NCBI GenBank assembly: GCA_004835665.1
Contig: RBKR01000011.1
Span: 372,001 to 436,000, forward strand
From: Phoma sp. XZ068
Taxonomy: Eukaryota; Ascomycota; Dothideomycetes; Pleosporales; Didymellaceae
Length of the DNA: 64,000 nt
Direction of reading: 5' to 3'
The stretch's first letter is position 1; every line of letters begins with the position of its first letter. Shown here in pieces: positions 11,645-22,495 of the stretch. The notes under the pieces were generated by a model that saw only the letters and a program-made list of their open reading frames with translations, did not search any database and was not told the origin of the DNA. The position numbers were made by a program, and so were the translations under genes.

Positions 11645-12870
11645 CGACAACTATTTCCTAGATGTGTTTTGATTTCATATAGATCTCCTTTTCCCTATGT
11701 ATTGTTTAGAGTTTCTTTCGTAACAAAATCAAACTGAATATGGTTCTTCCAATCTGAATGGCTTGTAGATGCGCGTGAGTGCCCGGCTTTCTCGTAGTTT
11801 TTCAACTGTCCACCGACTTTTACGAGCCCTAGTGCATAGCTCAATCGCTCTCAAGTGGCCTTGAGCAGTTAGGGGTGTGAAGTCAACTTACCAAGGCCGA
11901 AGGCGGCGAGTCGGAGACTGATGATGGCACTACGAAGGACCTATGCAACCGTCTGGGATGCCAACGGTGGCCAAGGTCCTAAGCGTTAGTTGTTCTCCCT
12001 ATTTTTAGGAGCTATAAGTTCTTTTAGCTGGCTTGCTAAGGGGTTCCTTTGCAGAATTTGCAGAAATTACAAAGGATAGAATCCCAGGAGTCCAGCGAGC
12101 CAGGAGATTGATTACTAATTCTTGTCTGCCTACGACGCTAGCTACGGGTAGCTATTTTAGGCTTCCCGCAATGCCACTTGCTTGTAACAACAAGCGTGCT
12201 GCTATGGCGCTGGAACGCCTGTGAACAGCAGAAATAGCTCATATATGTGGCCCTCCATTCATTGCTACTAGGGTTACTATCATTTAACATAATCCGATGA
12301 AACCTTGAGATTTTGATGATGCACACGGATATTGACCAGTAGGTGACGGACGCCTTACTTGATTTTACCTTTCGTATCATCGCGAGATGATTGCAATGCG
12401 AGCTTTGCTACCCACCCTTTTGCAGGCTTGAGCATGCCCCTGCGGGAACTCCTTGTGGCCCCTTGCGCCCTTGCGGGGGAGGGGCGACTCCACATACCTC
12501 ATGCCCCACTCATCACAGTTCTCACTAGTCTACTGACTAAAGTACGCTACACTACTACAGATTATTTGTACGCAATGGTGGTGGTAGTTCCGCCCGGCAA
12601 TAGATGAAATGATATGGCGGGAATAGCAGTACGCAGGCACGTTTCCATCCGAGTAGCCATTATGCCGCGGCTCTAGGTGGCCAACAGCCATCGTAAGCCA
12701 TCGTAAGCCAACGTCAGCCAAGGTTAGCCAAGCACTGCCTGCGGTGCCGCAAACGGTCAGCCAAGCACAGTCTCGATCAAAGCTAGGCGATTCGGTTCGT
12801 GCGGATACAGCGTTGGTTCCCGCTACCACTCACTTGGGCATCCTTCAACTGTAACATCGAGACCACCATT
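11645..12870. other. Intergenic region between PKS and bZIP gene
   Basis: About 1.2 kb. The first 100 bp are T-rich and probably the PKS 3' end. The short open frames at 12033-12224 and 12359-12607 have no family I recognise and lack gene-like structure. The right part carries a 10-bp repeat array (12681-12730) and a separate direct repeat AGCCAAGCAC at 12726-12735 and 12759-12768, both likely upstream elements of the bZIP gene. Confidence 0.5.
12681..12730. repeat. Five-unit 10-bp repeat array upstream of the bZIP gene
   Basis: Five consecutive 10-bp units all end in AGCCA: ccaacAGCCA, tcgtaAGCCA twice, acgtcAGCCA, aggttAGCCA. A sixth AGCCA core recurs at 12759. The spacing matches about one helical turn, so a protein bound to each unit would face the same side of the helix. 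The array ends 140 bp before the bZIP start codon. Confidence 0.8.
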
Positions 12871-13869
12871 ATGGAGTTCCCTTGCAGTGCAGCCAGCACC
12901 AACCATGTCTACCGTGTCGAATTGCAGCGCATGCCACACGAAGCCAATATACGGCACCCTGGAGAAGACTGGGCGGGCATAACGAACCAGAAGGAGCGAA
13001 AGAGACTACAGAATAGATTGAACAAACGACTTTGTGAGTGAGATCCAGACATTTTCCCGCTTTGCTGGGAACAGAGTCACTAATGCTCGACTATATCAGC
13101 GAGGCAGAGAAAAAGGAGGACCAGCTACGATGACAACTCCTCCGACACTGCATCCTCCGCAGCCGCTTCTAACTTCACCGTTTCTCCCGAGGCCAATTCC
13201 CCGGACGCCGGGTCCTCCCCCTGCACAATCATCTCGACATTCAGTCATTGTTCAAAGGAGGATGCTGCGCAGAAGCGAGCGATGCTTGAACGCTTCGCCG
13301 AGCAAGCTTTGACAAGTTACATGACGGCCGATCCGTGTGCCGATCATCAGTTGAAACTCATACAATTCAACACTATCAATGGTTTCACAAGAAACGCTGC
13401 TGCGTTAGGTTATCAATTTGACTGGCTCGTTTGCGCCGCCGTCTCACCTTTTGGCTGCGATGGGCAGAGCCGCGACCCGGTCTCGGCGACTGCGACCGCC
13501 GTGCCGAGTAGCCTTGTGCCTACAAGCATGCAGTTAACAACGAGGCACCACCCTTGGCTTGACTTGTTCCCGCTCCCCAAGATGCGGGACAACCTGTTAG
13601 CAGCTACAGGTGTTCTATCGCCAGAGGACGAGCAACGGCTTTTCGACGATGTCATGGAGTCGGGTGGGGGGAAGAACGAATGGGCTGGGCTCGTGGTCTG
13701 GGGAGAGCCGTGGGATCCGCAAAATTGGGAAGCCAGCGTTCCTTTCCTGCAAAAGTGGGCATGGCTTGTAAGCGGTTGCCCAGAGATCATAACGTCTACC
13801 AATCACTGGCGAAGTCAGAGAGGTGAGAAGCCAATTTCGACGCCGGGTTTCGTACTAGAGGAGTATTAG
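12871..13869 (+). CDS. bZIP transcription factor with DUF3425 domain
   Basis: Two exons (12871-13033, 13100-13869) give 310 residues. Residues about 40-62 form a basic region with ERKRLQNRLNKR, completed across the intron by RQRKRR, which is the atypical fungal bZIP signature. The C-terminal half carries the DUF3425 pattern: HPWLDLFPLPKMRDNLL, a W-rich block with VVWGEPWDP, then FLQKWAWLVSGC and a terminal NHWRSQRGE. Proteins of this type are common single-gene regulators in and near fungal secondary-metabolite clusters. It is nuclear by inference. It lies 1.2 kb downstream of the PKS and has its own repeat-bearing promoter. I chose the ATG at 12871 because it is the first in frame; the open frame extends upstream only from a GTG. 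Confidence 0.85.
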
Positions 13870-14096
13870 CACGATGCAAGAAGCAGTTCTGTACGATCAG
13901 TTGCTGGGAGGCGGGTGAGGGGGTTGTACGAAGTGATGACTGTCACCTCTGGTTCGATAGCTCGAATACAGAAAATCTAATATGACGCGTAATGTATATA
14001 TGTAAAATTACCACCAACATTTGCGTGAGAGCCAGTGATACCATGATGAGGCCGATTGAATCAACTGGATCATACACACCAGCAGACAAGGAAAGA

Positions 14097-15186
14097 TCAG
14101 ATTTCACCTTTCAACACTGGACTCCAATCCTCACCCCGAAAGAAGTCCTCCAAAGAGGTCGTCTTGATGCCCAGCTCCGCCGGGGTCCTCACGCTGGGGT
14201 TCCCGCCAGCGTAGCCATACTCTGAAAAAAATCTGACGTCGTCCACTACGGTAGCCTCGAACCCCTCCGGGAGGTACTTTACGTACTCCTCCTCCTCGAC
14301 GTCTCTCACTGTCGCCTCAACTCCCAGCGTACGACCCCACAGAGCTGCGTAGTCTGGCTTGGTAATGATATCACTGGCGCCTAGGACATCGGTTCCAGCC
14401 GGGTGGTGAAGAACCAGCGCCTCAACAAACACACCCGTATCACGGGTGGCCACCACCTCGGGGTTTGCCGAGTGCGAGCCGGAAGTTTTCAGCCGCACGT
14501 ATTCGAACGTGCCGTCTGTTTGCTTGCGCGGCCTGAAAGCAGGAATATCCCGCCAGGTCTCTTGGAAGATGCCCATGGTGACGGTGCTCAGTCGGGTGCG
14601 GAGCTCAGAGAGTCGTTCACGCATGTAATGCTCGGCGCCAGCCTTAGAGTCGAACTCGTAGGCGTGCTTGTACTTGCCGCCGCTGATTCGCTGCACCGCT
14701 GCCAAGGTAGAGAATATGAATTTCTCTAGAGTGGAGAGGACTTTTGGGTCAGTAGCCGCTGTCGCTACATTGATGCCTTGCAATCGCTCCAGATCTCCAG
14801 CATATTCCTCGATTGACATTCCCGCGGTCTTTGCCTTCTCCTGCAGAGCCTTGTCCGCGATGACGCGGGAGTAGCATGTGGCCCAATCGGTAACGGCGAA
14901 GATGGCGTGAGCACCTTGAAAGGCAGCCTTCAGCGAGTCCAGGTCGTCGTGATCGCCTTTGACAATTTCCACCCCTCTGCGCGCCCACTCCTTGGCCTTG
15001 GCGGAACCGGGGTTACGCGTTAGCCCTCGTACTCGCCATTCAGCGTGGGAGAGGAAACGACCGGCGACAGAGCCGCCCTGAAACATATGTCAATGTATGT
15101 TTGACTTAGGCGTGGGGGTGGCGTGTGGGCTCTCAACATACCTGCGTTCCCGTGATCCCGAGGATAGTGATGAGCTTTTTGGTCAT
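14097..15186 (-). CDS. NmrA-like NAD(P)-binding Rossmann protein
   Basis: Exon 1 (15186-15142) supplies a beta strand and LGITGTQ, and exon 2 (15077-14097) continues GGSVA, together making the NmrA-family dinucleotide motif GxxGxxGG. The total is 341 residues, normal for the family. Further NmrA-like marks are VRGLTRNP near residue 35, the block GVEIVKGDHDD, and FIFSTLAAV near 130. Family members are either redox-sensing transcriptional co-regulators (NmrA itself) or reductases of the isoflavone-reductase type. It could regulate the cluster or act as the reductase for a 3-keto intermediate from the oxoamine synthase; the sequence cannot decide. It is divergent from the Zn2Cys6 gene across a 1.5-kb gap. 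Confidence 0.85.
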
Positions 15187-16680
15187 GACGGATTTATTAG
15201 ATCTCTGCTGAGAATTGGTTCGACTAGACCAACTGTGAGCCTGGACGGTCGACGAGGCTGTATGTATTTATGCTCGATGAGATTCACGCCGTTCATGTGT
15301 CCATGCGGCGCAGTCTCTTGTGTGATGAAGCAGGCGGCTGGCCATTGGCCCGACAGGCGAGATGGCGATGCTGCACCTGGCTGACATTGTGTAGAGACGT
15401 TGTCATAACACGGTGCTGCCATGCACGTGGAGGACACTGGCTCCACTTCATTTAAGCATCTGCGGGACATTGTTTGAGACTATTCCTTGCACACGGGGTG
15501 CATCATCCGAGCTGCACGATTAGCGACCTTACGATGCATTTAGCTGACGTTGTGAGAACTACTAGGTAGTAAATCCCCACAACGGCCCTCACCTCACCAA
15601 CAATCCCCTAGTTTGCATCTCATGTATGGATAGCAAGTGTACTGAGAGGCCCGCTCCGTATGGCGCTAGCGGCCCGTCCCACATTTAGGGGACAGCTCCG
15701 GGCGGCAGGGGAGGAGCGTTCAGTTCAGGCTAGAGGCGGGAAAGGAAAGGCGAGGAGTACGGAGTTCCTACCGGTGGGGCACACCCAAGCCTGCAAATGG
15801 GTGACCACCAAAACAAGTGTTGGGTCTGATTGTGACGTCAAGTAGTACTCTCAGACGTGCGTGTTTACAGTGCAAGTACCAGCACTAGTATGTCATTGTG
15901 CATGCGCCGGGTGACATAGTGATGGCGTGCGACCAGTCAGCCGCCTGCGGACCCATGTGGACCTCGCATCCACAGCAACCCATTTACCTAAATACGACCC
16001 AGACTAACAGAGAAAGGCAGTTGGTAATTAGCCCGCATGCAGTTCGAACAGACGTTTTCTTCAAAAGATCTTGGACCACGTTTTTCGAAAATATTTTCCC
16101 TCATGCAAGTACTTCAGTTGCATACGCCCAACCAACCAACGGTACCTCGTGCTTGGCTCTAGGCACAGTTAGACACGCTCGGCCTACGTTTACATGCTTT
16201 CGTACCCATTCAAGAAATGATTGCTGTGAATGGGACGAGTCTTTGTCTACGTTGCGGAAATTGAGCAGTCCGTATTGACTGTGGGGACGGCGACTGTTCA
16301 TCACTATTTCGCTTATCTCAGACTCTTATTTGTTCTTGTAGCAAACCTTGAAAGTGTGGCTTTTCGGCCTTGCATATCTTTGCAGTTCTTTACAGTGTGA
16401 AGCTGGAGAGTCAGGTACCGTCTTGCGCCTCCAAACCACGGAATATCTTGGCGGCAATTGCACGGGAGGATGACAACGCCTATATAGCCAACTTGTCAAA
16501 CGCTTGATTATTTACAATGTTACACAGTTGTAGCACTCTCTCTTACTCTAACCTCTCTATCGGAAACCACTGCAAAGAACCCATTGGCATCCTATTCCAG
16601 ATACAGCTCAATCCATTGCACGCGTACCCACCACCAAGCTGCATTCATCTGGATCCTTGGCCATTGGTTCAGCAGCAATC
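15187..16680. promoter_or_regulatory. Divergent promoter region between NmrA-like and Zn2Cys6 genes
   Basis: About 1.5 kb without a convincing gene. The open frames inside it (15660-15845, 15898-16278) are short and unrecognisable. I saw no clear tandem repeat and no match to the 12-bp or 10-bp repeats of the other cluster promoters. Confidence 0.4.
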
Positions 16681-17997
16681 ATGCCTGCCCCATCTGGTGT
16701 TCGGCTCCGCGATAGCTGCCAGGCCTGTGCTGCTTCAAAGACAAAGTGCTCAAAAGATAAACCTCAATGCACCAGATGCGCAAAGAGGAACACGCCGTGT
16801 CAATATCTGGTCACACAAAGGACTGGTAGAAAGTCGTCTCGGAGTGACTCAAAAGACGATACGACACCACGACGCCGCACCACGACGCCCGAGTCACCGA
16901 CAATGTCGTCGTCTGTAGAAAGGGAACCAAGGCCCGAGCTGTCCATGTTGAACTCACGGCTTAACGCACTTGAAGCGGCAATGATGCCCTCAAGTACTGA
17001 TGATTGCTTTTCAACGCTCCTAACGGATCTGGACTTCTCTGCACCGGTCCAGCCCTACGACAACGCCGTATATCCACCAAATGTCCCAACTGAATACATG
17101 CTTGGGATCTCTCATGATATCCCATACGGCAGTGGTCATGGGAATTTGTCTGCAGAAGGTCTTGCCCCAGACCAGCAAGACCTACCCTTCCCGTCAGGTC
17201 AGCCCTCTCTTTCCACTCAGGATCTGAGCGCACAAGGCGGGAATCAAGCGTCCTTCGCCAATGCGACTGCTTGCTCCCTGCCCTATGAACAATTATTTCA
17301 AGAGCTTGGCAACCCCCAGATGCACACCTTGCCTCAACAGCAGGAAGGAATAAACATGGCTCTGCAGCTAATGGGACACCTCTGTTACCCAGAAGATAGC
17401 TCTGCATACGCTAATCTTTCTCCTTTGGAACGGGAGCATTGGGCTAACACCCTCGTGGACAAGTGCAGAAATGTGACAGGGACTGTCAGTGACATGCTTC
17501 AGAGCCACAGCTCCGAGAACGGTTACTTCTTGGCCGTTGTCTGTTTAGTCATGTCTAAGGTGCTGGATGCTTACGTCAAGGCATCGCAGGCCTTATGTGC
17601 TCGGGGTATGGATGAACAGACGCTATCAATCTCGTCCTCGTCATCAACTCTGTCGTCCTTGTCAGCCACTGGGTCCGACTCTTCTCGCAGTAGTGCCCCT
17701 CCGCCGGCGAGGAAAGGGGACCCGAAAGCTTTCCAGCAGTTGTTGCATGAGCTCTATCAAGTTCGGGCATCCATGGACCTTCTGGGCGCCAAAATTGCAT
17801 CAATGCCCTCAAAAAGAGATTGCATCTTCGGCACCGATCCCACTCCCTCATATTACGATACCCTAGCAGCGGCTTTGCCGTTTTCTGCGGAATGTCTGAA
17901 TCAGCTGTACGACGAGCAACGCAGGCGGCTAAAAACCATATCTCTCCAAATAATTAATACTCTGAAGGCGTTTTGGGTAGAGGAGCATTCATTGTAG
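16681..17997 (+). CDS. Zn2Cys6 transcription factor, AflR-like
   Basis: A single exon of 438 residues. Near the N-terminus six cysteines (13, 16, 23, 30, 33, 40) have the exact spacing C-x2-C-x6-C-x6-C-x2-C-x6-C, followed by a basic stretch RTGRKSSRSDSK. The C-terminal half holds a block (ENGYFLAVVCLVMSKVLDAY) resembling the AflR-family regulatory domain, then a Ser-rich linker and a C-terminal helix-rich end (ECLNQLYDEQRRRLKTI). Factors of this architecture act as pathway-specific activators in aflatoxin/sterigmatocystin-type clusters. I infer it is the cluster activator, located at the right border. The ATG at 16681 is 12 codons ahead of the first zinc-cluster Cys, a typical distance. Confidence 0.88.
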   Translation: MPAPSGVRLRDSCQACAASKTKCSKDKPQCTRCAKRNTPCQYLVTQRTGRKSSRSDSKDDTTPRRRTTTPESPTMSSSVEREPRPELSMLNSRLNALEAAMMPSSTDDCFSTLLTDLDFSAPVQPYDNAVYPPNVPTEYMLGISHDIPYGSGHGNLSAEGLAPDQQDLPFPSGQPSLSTQDLSAQGGNQASFANATACSLPYEQLFQELGNPQMHTLPQQQEGINMALQLMGHLCYPEDSSAYANLSPLEREHWANTLVDKCRNVTGTVSDMLQSHSSENGYFLAVVCLVMSKVLDAYVKASQALCARGMDEQTLSISSSSSTLSSLSATGSDSSRSSAPPPARKGDPKAFQQLLHELYQVRASMDLLGAKIASMPSKRDCIFGTDPTPSYYDTLAAALPFSAECLNQLYDEQRRRLKTISLQIINTLKAFWVEEHSL

Positions 17998-19326
17998 GAT
18001 TATGTGCTATATTGCGGTTTCATTCTCTAGGCGTTGGAGGTTTTCAGCATCAACGGAGGACTAGTAGCAATCGCAGCACTCACAGTCCTGATTATCGGCA
18101 GTACCGTTGAGTCATTTTCCTTTTCATTGCGGCGCAATCAGCCTTCCATGGGCTTGACTCCTTTGATTCTACCTCTATCATCAACGCATGCGTGCTGGCA
18201 TTGCACACCCGGTTGGCTAAGAGATATCGATCGGCGTAAGTGCCGTTGGGTCTGATAAAGAAGTTAGAGGTGGTATGAGGCTAGAATATAAAACGAATAA
18301 GATAAAGCCTGATACTCGGCGGCTGGCCGCGAAGCGTATCAGTGTGTATGTACAGAGGTAGCTGCTCAACAAACTCTGAAGTAAAGATACATGTGCCTCT
18401 GTAATTTGCAGCAAAAGTCATGCAAGTACGTTAGTTACGATTCTCAGAGCCAAATCGCTGCAAGCATATACGGCTATGCAGCCTAGCAAGTCCTGGAGAA
18501 CTCAAACTCATATGCAAGTCCACTGTGCGCCCTTTTAAGTTGCCCGTCTCAGATCAGGTGGCATAACACAAGTTATTGGTGTTTGAGACAAACTGCCGAC
18601 TTCCACTCCTTGTAAAAGGACAGTTGTCAACATAACTCCTTTCACTGTAGGCTGCACCTTTGCATAGCAACCTATCAAATTTCCATGTATGTTTTATACG
18701 ATTAATTATCTATCCTTAGCATATTTGACTGTCATCTCATTTTGTTCTAAGATATCAATACAGCAAAGTATGAACTGGGTACTGTTCATTGATAGTGTCC
18801 TATTTATGTGTGCCGCACATGTATAAACGCATGTCATGAATTACGGCGGGATTGAAGGTCACTTCGGTACAAGACGAGGCCTCATGGTCCCTATGCGACT
18901 CAACAAGGACCCATGCCACATCCAATACGAAATCTGACTTCTGTCACTGCCCCAGCGAATCCGCACCGTCTGGGCAAGAACTCCATTTCGGCTGTCATTA
19001 CATGCACAAAGTCATGGTGAAGTCTATATATACATGCAAAGGGCTAGATTCGATGAGTCTTACTCCAACAATTCTTTTTGGCTTTGATCCAGAACCAAAA
19101 CCTGGGACCCCTTGCTAATTCTCGACAAGGTTAACTTCTTCGGGATCAAATATGCTGTTTCTATCATAAAGCTGCGCGCCTGTGAGGGCAACTGCAGCCA
19201 TCTACATGACGATATCTCATGCGATATCTCCATTCCGCATCCACATCGTCGTCCGAATCCGACGCCTGGTAGTCCGGCGACTCTTCTACAGGTGGTGGAT
19301 TATTCCTCCGCCATTCAGCTCGATTC
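17998..19326. other. Intergenic, no gene seen
   Basis: About 1.3 kb. Frames are short and unstructured (longest under 90 codons). It is AT-richer than the flanks from about 18360 to 18850. I see no repeat or RNA gene. Confidence 0.45.
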
Positions 19327-19869
19327 TCAGGAATTGACCTCGAAACTGGAAGGATCGTCCACGCTTATGATCTTTGTGTAGAATCTAATGGGATCGTCTC
19401 GATAATACCACTCCTCCAATATATCGTCCCACTCTCGCCACCAGGTCTCCCTCACTGCATCGATGCCGAAATGCAGAATGGTGACCATGTCCAAAGCTTT
19501 AGCTGCATACAAAGAGCGATCATGATGGTAGTAGAATCCGTCAGAATCTGTGCATTCCACGATAAGGCGCTGGGTTAGCGGTATCTCGTTACTACAGTGA
19601 CTGAGCTCCACATCACTGCAGTACACAGTGTCGATGTCAAAATTGACCCAAGAAAACTTCGAACGTGTGCCTATCGGAAAGCTTTTCGTGTAGAATGTCT
19701 GAAGATGGGTCCAGGCTTCGGTGCAGGCGACCAATATCGCGGGAATGGCAGTACGCGAGCGACGGGACAGTTGTCGACCTACAACAACTTCACGGGGCTC
19801 CATGGCCCACTCCCAGATTTTTTAGCGTAATTCTAAGGGTAGGCAATGGAAGAGATGGAACTCCGACAT
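19327..19869 (-). pseudogene. 2EXR-domain protein gene broken by one in-frame stop
   Basis: Reading from an ATG at 19869 the first codons give a 2EXR-type start (FHLFHCLPLELR), then TAA at 19824-19822, then KIWEWAMEPREVVV in the same frame and about 150 further residues to the stop. The 2EXR family is a large set of small fungal proteins of unknown function that begin with F..F..LP.ELR.KIW. Homology on both sides of the stop in one frame means a single nonsense change, not a frameshift; CAA to TAA, a C-to-T change of the kind RIP makes, would fit. A shorter protein could still start at the Met at 19803. Confidence 0.65.
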
Positions 19870-20383
19870 ACCAGCAGCGGCGGCCTAGACGAGGTTCGGT
19901 AGCAGGAGATGTAAGGTGGAAAAAGAACTGAAGATCAGGAATTTGACCGAGACTAGAGTCTACTCAGAGCTCTGTATCGGTGGCTTGACTTTCGTGATGC
20001 TCAGTCCTGCGGTGCTGATGCAAGCAGTGTGACAGATGTAAAGAGTGTAAGAGGAGAAGTCAAATTTAAAAGCAAACAAGCCTCGGACAGACAATCTTAT
20101 TTGGAACAAGGCATGTCTTAACTTCGGTTTGAGTCGGTGGGTATCAGTTGTTTAACACGGCGGTCCGCCACATCTAGAAGGAGGTTATTATGAGTGTTGT
20201 ATCGATAGTCTGGCTAAACGACCTGCGATTACCGGTAGCGCGGCCCTAGCCGTAAACCCCTCCTAGATTACACCTGTGCCACATCCCTGCATTCAGGGCT
20301 TTCCTGCATTACACATTTGTGCAGGCCCCTAACTGCCCGACATACCAGTATTTCAGGTCTGGGAGCAAACACGGAATATTGAA
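19870..20383. other. Intergenic, no gene seen
   Basis: About 0.5 kb between the broken 2EXR gene and the next relic. No open frame or repeat of note. Confidence 0.4.
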
Positions 20384-21149
20384 ATGCGCTGCGCGTTCTT
20401 ATGCAAACCTTGTTGCATTACATCAGCTAATCGTTTCAACACATATTACTTGCTTCTGTCGTCTCGTTCAATTTGCTACAAACTCCAAGGTACTCCTTCA
20501 CGTTCTGTTTCTGTTGTGCATTCTACGTGCTCCGGCACACCGCACTCACTGTATTATTCCCTTTTTTGGAGCGTGCCTGCTGGCCCTCCCACTTGTAGCA
20601 AGTGGTACTGTGGCGCGTAAGCTCTTTGTACCACGCCACGTATCCGCCCCAGAGCTGATTCATTCGAGTCTATCCGATATATCTTCCTTGGTCGACGATT
20701 TTGTAGAGGCCTGGACGAAGGACAACCCAGATGTTGCAGCCTTGCAGCTTGAAAAGATCCATAGTTCGGTCAACACTGTCGAGGCTGCACTGCTGAACCC
20801 AGCCCCAAATATCAATGATACTAAGAGGGACTACCATTCAATTTCAATTTCTATGTTCCGTCACGCCTCTTTTCATAGGCGGCAGCTAACCAATTCCACT
20901 TTGACGGATGAAAACTCGACGGCGGTGGAGGGAGCCAGGGAGATCGTTCGTCGAGCCCAGCAAGAAGCCAACTCTCGCAACCGAGAGCGTTTTGACAACC
21001 CTTGTCTCAAAGAGAAGCATCGCCATCACAATTTAGGTACCAGGATTAAGTTTTTACGCAAGTTCAACAACATAGTCCTTGAATCTACACAATCTGGTCA
21101 CTTTGGGAGCAGGTTTCCGCCCGTCTGCAAAGAGCCACAAACAATATGA
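20384..21149 (+). pseudogene. Putative small secreted protein gene, probably degraded
   Basis: An open frame runs to a stop at 21147-21149. It has a strongly hydrophobic segment (FFGACLLALPLVASG, about 20550-20610) followed by a polar, helix-prone region containing VEGAREIVRRAQQEANSR. This would suit a secreted or membrane protein, but no ATG lies in this frame ahead of the hydrophobic segment. The ATG at 20384 is in another frame, so an intron or a lesion must intervene. DNA of 20771-21005 recurs in decayed form at 25105-25348. The NSTL...GARE stretch faintly resembles the protein at 21795. Function unknown. Confidence 0.4.
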
Positions 21150-21219
21150 TTGCGAAACGCTGAGTCGGAATGCCAGGTCTGAACTATCGGCCGTACGAAA
21201 AAGATCACTGCCAACTGAA

Positions 21220-21715
21220 CTATACATCTCGGACCGGATCGAAGGCGCGGCTAGGTGTTACCTCGCCCGCAGGGACACTTGCTGCGGATTCACCGACGAG
21301 GCTTGCCGAGCCTGTGCTCTCATTGATAGGCATGGTGGTTATCTTAGCAGCGCGAGCTGAGACCGGTAAGCCCGTGACCTCTAGAAGCCGGGAGGAGCAC
21401 TAACCTTTCGCATGCTTCAAGTTCCCAATAGCTCTGCTCATGCGCCAACCGACAAGGTCAATCTCCACCGCAGGAATGCCTTCTTCTGCGAGTAGGGAGT
21501 TTATGCGTGTCGCCACCAAGCATTTCTTATTGAATGGAACCCGTCGCCATCGTATTTCGGGTGTTCCGTCTCGCATTTCGCGGGCTACATCTTTTGTGAT
21601 ATTCTGTACTTTATTAGAAAAGGACTGGAAGAGAGCAAATACAGTGTTGATGAACAATAAAACTCCTCCACTCTAGCTCTGAAAAGCCAGATGCAGCGCG
21701 GGCTTCTTCTGCTGA
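21220..21715 (-). pseudogene. 5'-truncated inverted paralogue of the gene at 21795
   Basis: Three segments (about 21715-21656, 21603-21405, 21356-21220) read as consecutive exons and match the plus-strand gene at 21795 exon for exon. Shared marks are an EEAR/QEAR helix with LEW or MEW, NITK at the exon start, INSLL..EGI..V..D.V.W+M, the same phase-1 intron, and the end FDPVRDV versus FDPIRDI. The first exon with the signal-like segment is absent, because the sequence where it should lie is already the 5' part of the neighbouring copy. The first donor (GTTCAT) is also poor. I infer a non-functional copy created by an inverted duplication. Confidence 0.6.
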
Positions 21716-21794
21716 AGCTCTGTCCGGCAGTCGAGGCATCCTCTCTTGTGTGAACGCTTCATATAGCAACATTGTCTAACCCCACCAAACACTG

Positions 21795-22495
21795 ATGTTT
21801 TACGCTACGCGCGGAGCGGTCCGTGGCGGCAAATCCGCAGTGCTAGCCCTTACAATCCTTGTCTGGGTCTTGCACTGTGTAACCTTCTTAAACCCATTTG
21901 TCGTGGCTGAGCGGACGCTGCATAACTCTACTCTTTCAGCCGTCAATTCACCACGCCGCAACTATGTATCATCTCCCGAGGGGGGCATCGGTGCAAGAGG
22001 CTCGTGAGGCTGCAGGCCTCTCGTATATGGAATGGCAATATTTTAAGGTAATTTAGATGGAGCCTTATGTGCGACCGATCGCTAACGTTGTTAGAATATC
22101 ACGAAGATGCAAGCTGAAGAATGCGTCCAAGCCCACCCGAATACTCCGTGGCGTGCCTATGCGCCTCATCAGATGAAAGAGATCACTGATACCATTAATG
22201 CGAAGCTGGTCCAAGAAAATATTCGTCCTGTCGGGGAGGACGTTGTCGCGTGGAAGATGCACGAGGTTATTCGTTACGTGATGAAGGCAAGGGAGAAAGG
22301 AAAGGAAGCAGGTAATCTTATGCGTTCATTCATACCTTGGAGAATGTACTAATAACCACTACAGATGCTGCCAGTCCTTCTGTATCCAAGGCTGCCTCTC
22401 CCGCACAGATAACTCAGGCCGCGACTACTTCTACCGAGAATGCGGCTCAGTCTACGACAGTCACCCGACCTTTCGACCCTATCCGAGACATCTAG
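21795..22495 (+). pseudogene. Small putative secreted protein, frameshifted at a G6 run
   Basis: Exon 1 starts at 21795 with a signal-like hydrophobic stretch (VLALTILVWVLHCVTFL). Exons 22095-22311 and 22365-22495 follow with clean introns (22048-22094, 22312-22364). The exon 1 frame closes at a TGA near 22005, while the frame demanded by the downstream exons and by the inverted paralogue lies one base off. The switch falls at a run of six G at 21980-21985. Either the gene is dead, or the G count is an assembly error and the gene is live. No family known to me. The C-terminal part is Ser/Thr/Ala-rich. Confidence 0.6.

Noticed and set aside
12033..12607. Two short plus-strand frames that could be a transposon remnant
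   Set aside because: No transposase motif, terminal inverted repeats or target-site duplication could be found by eye.
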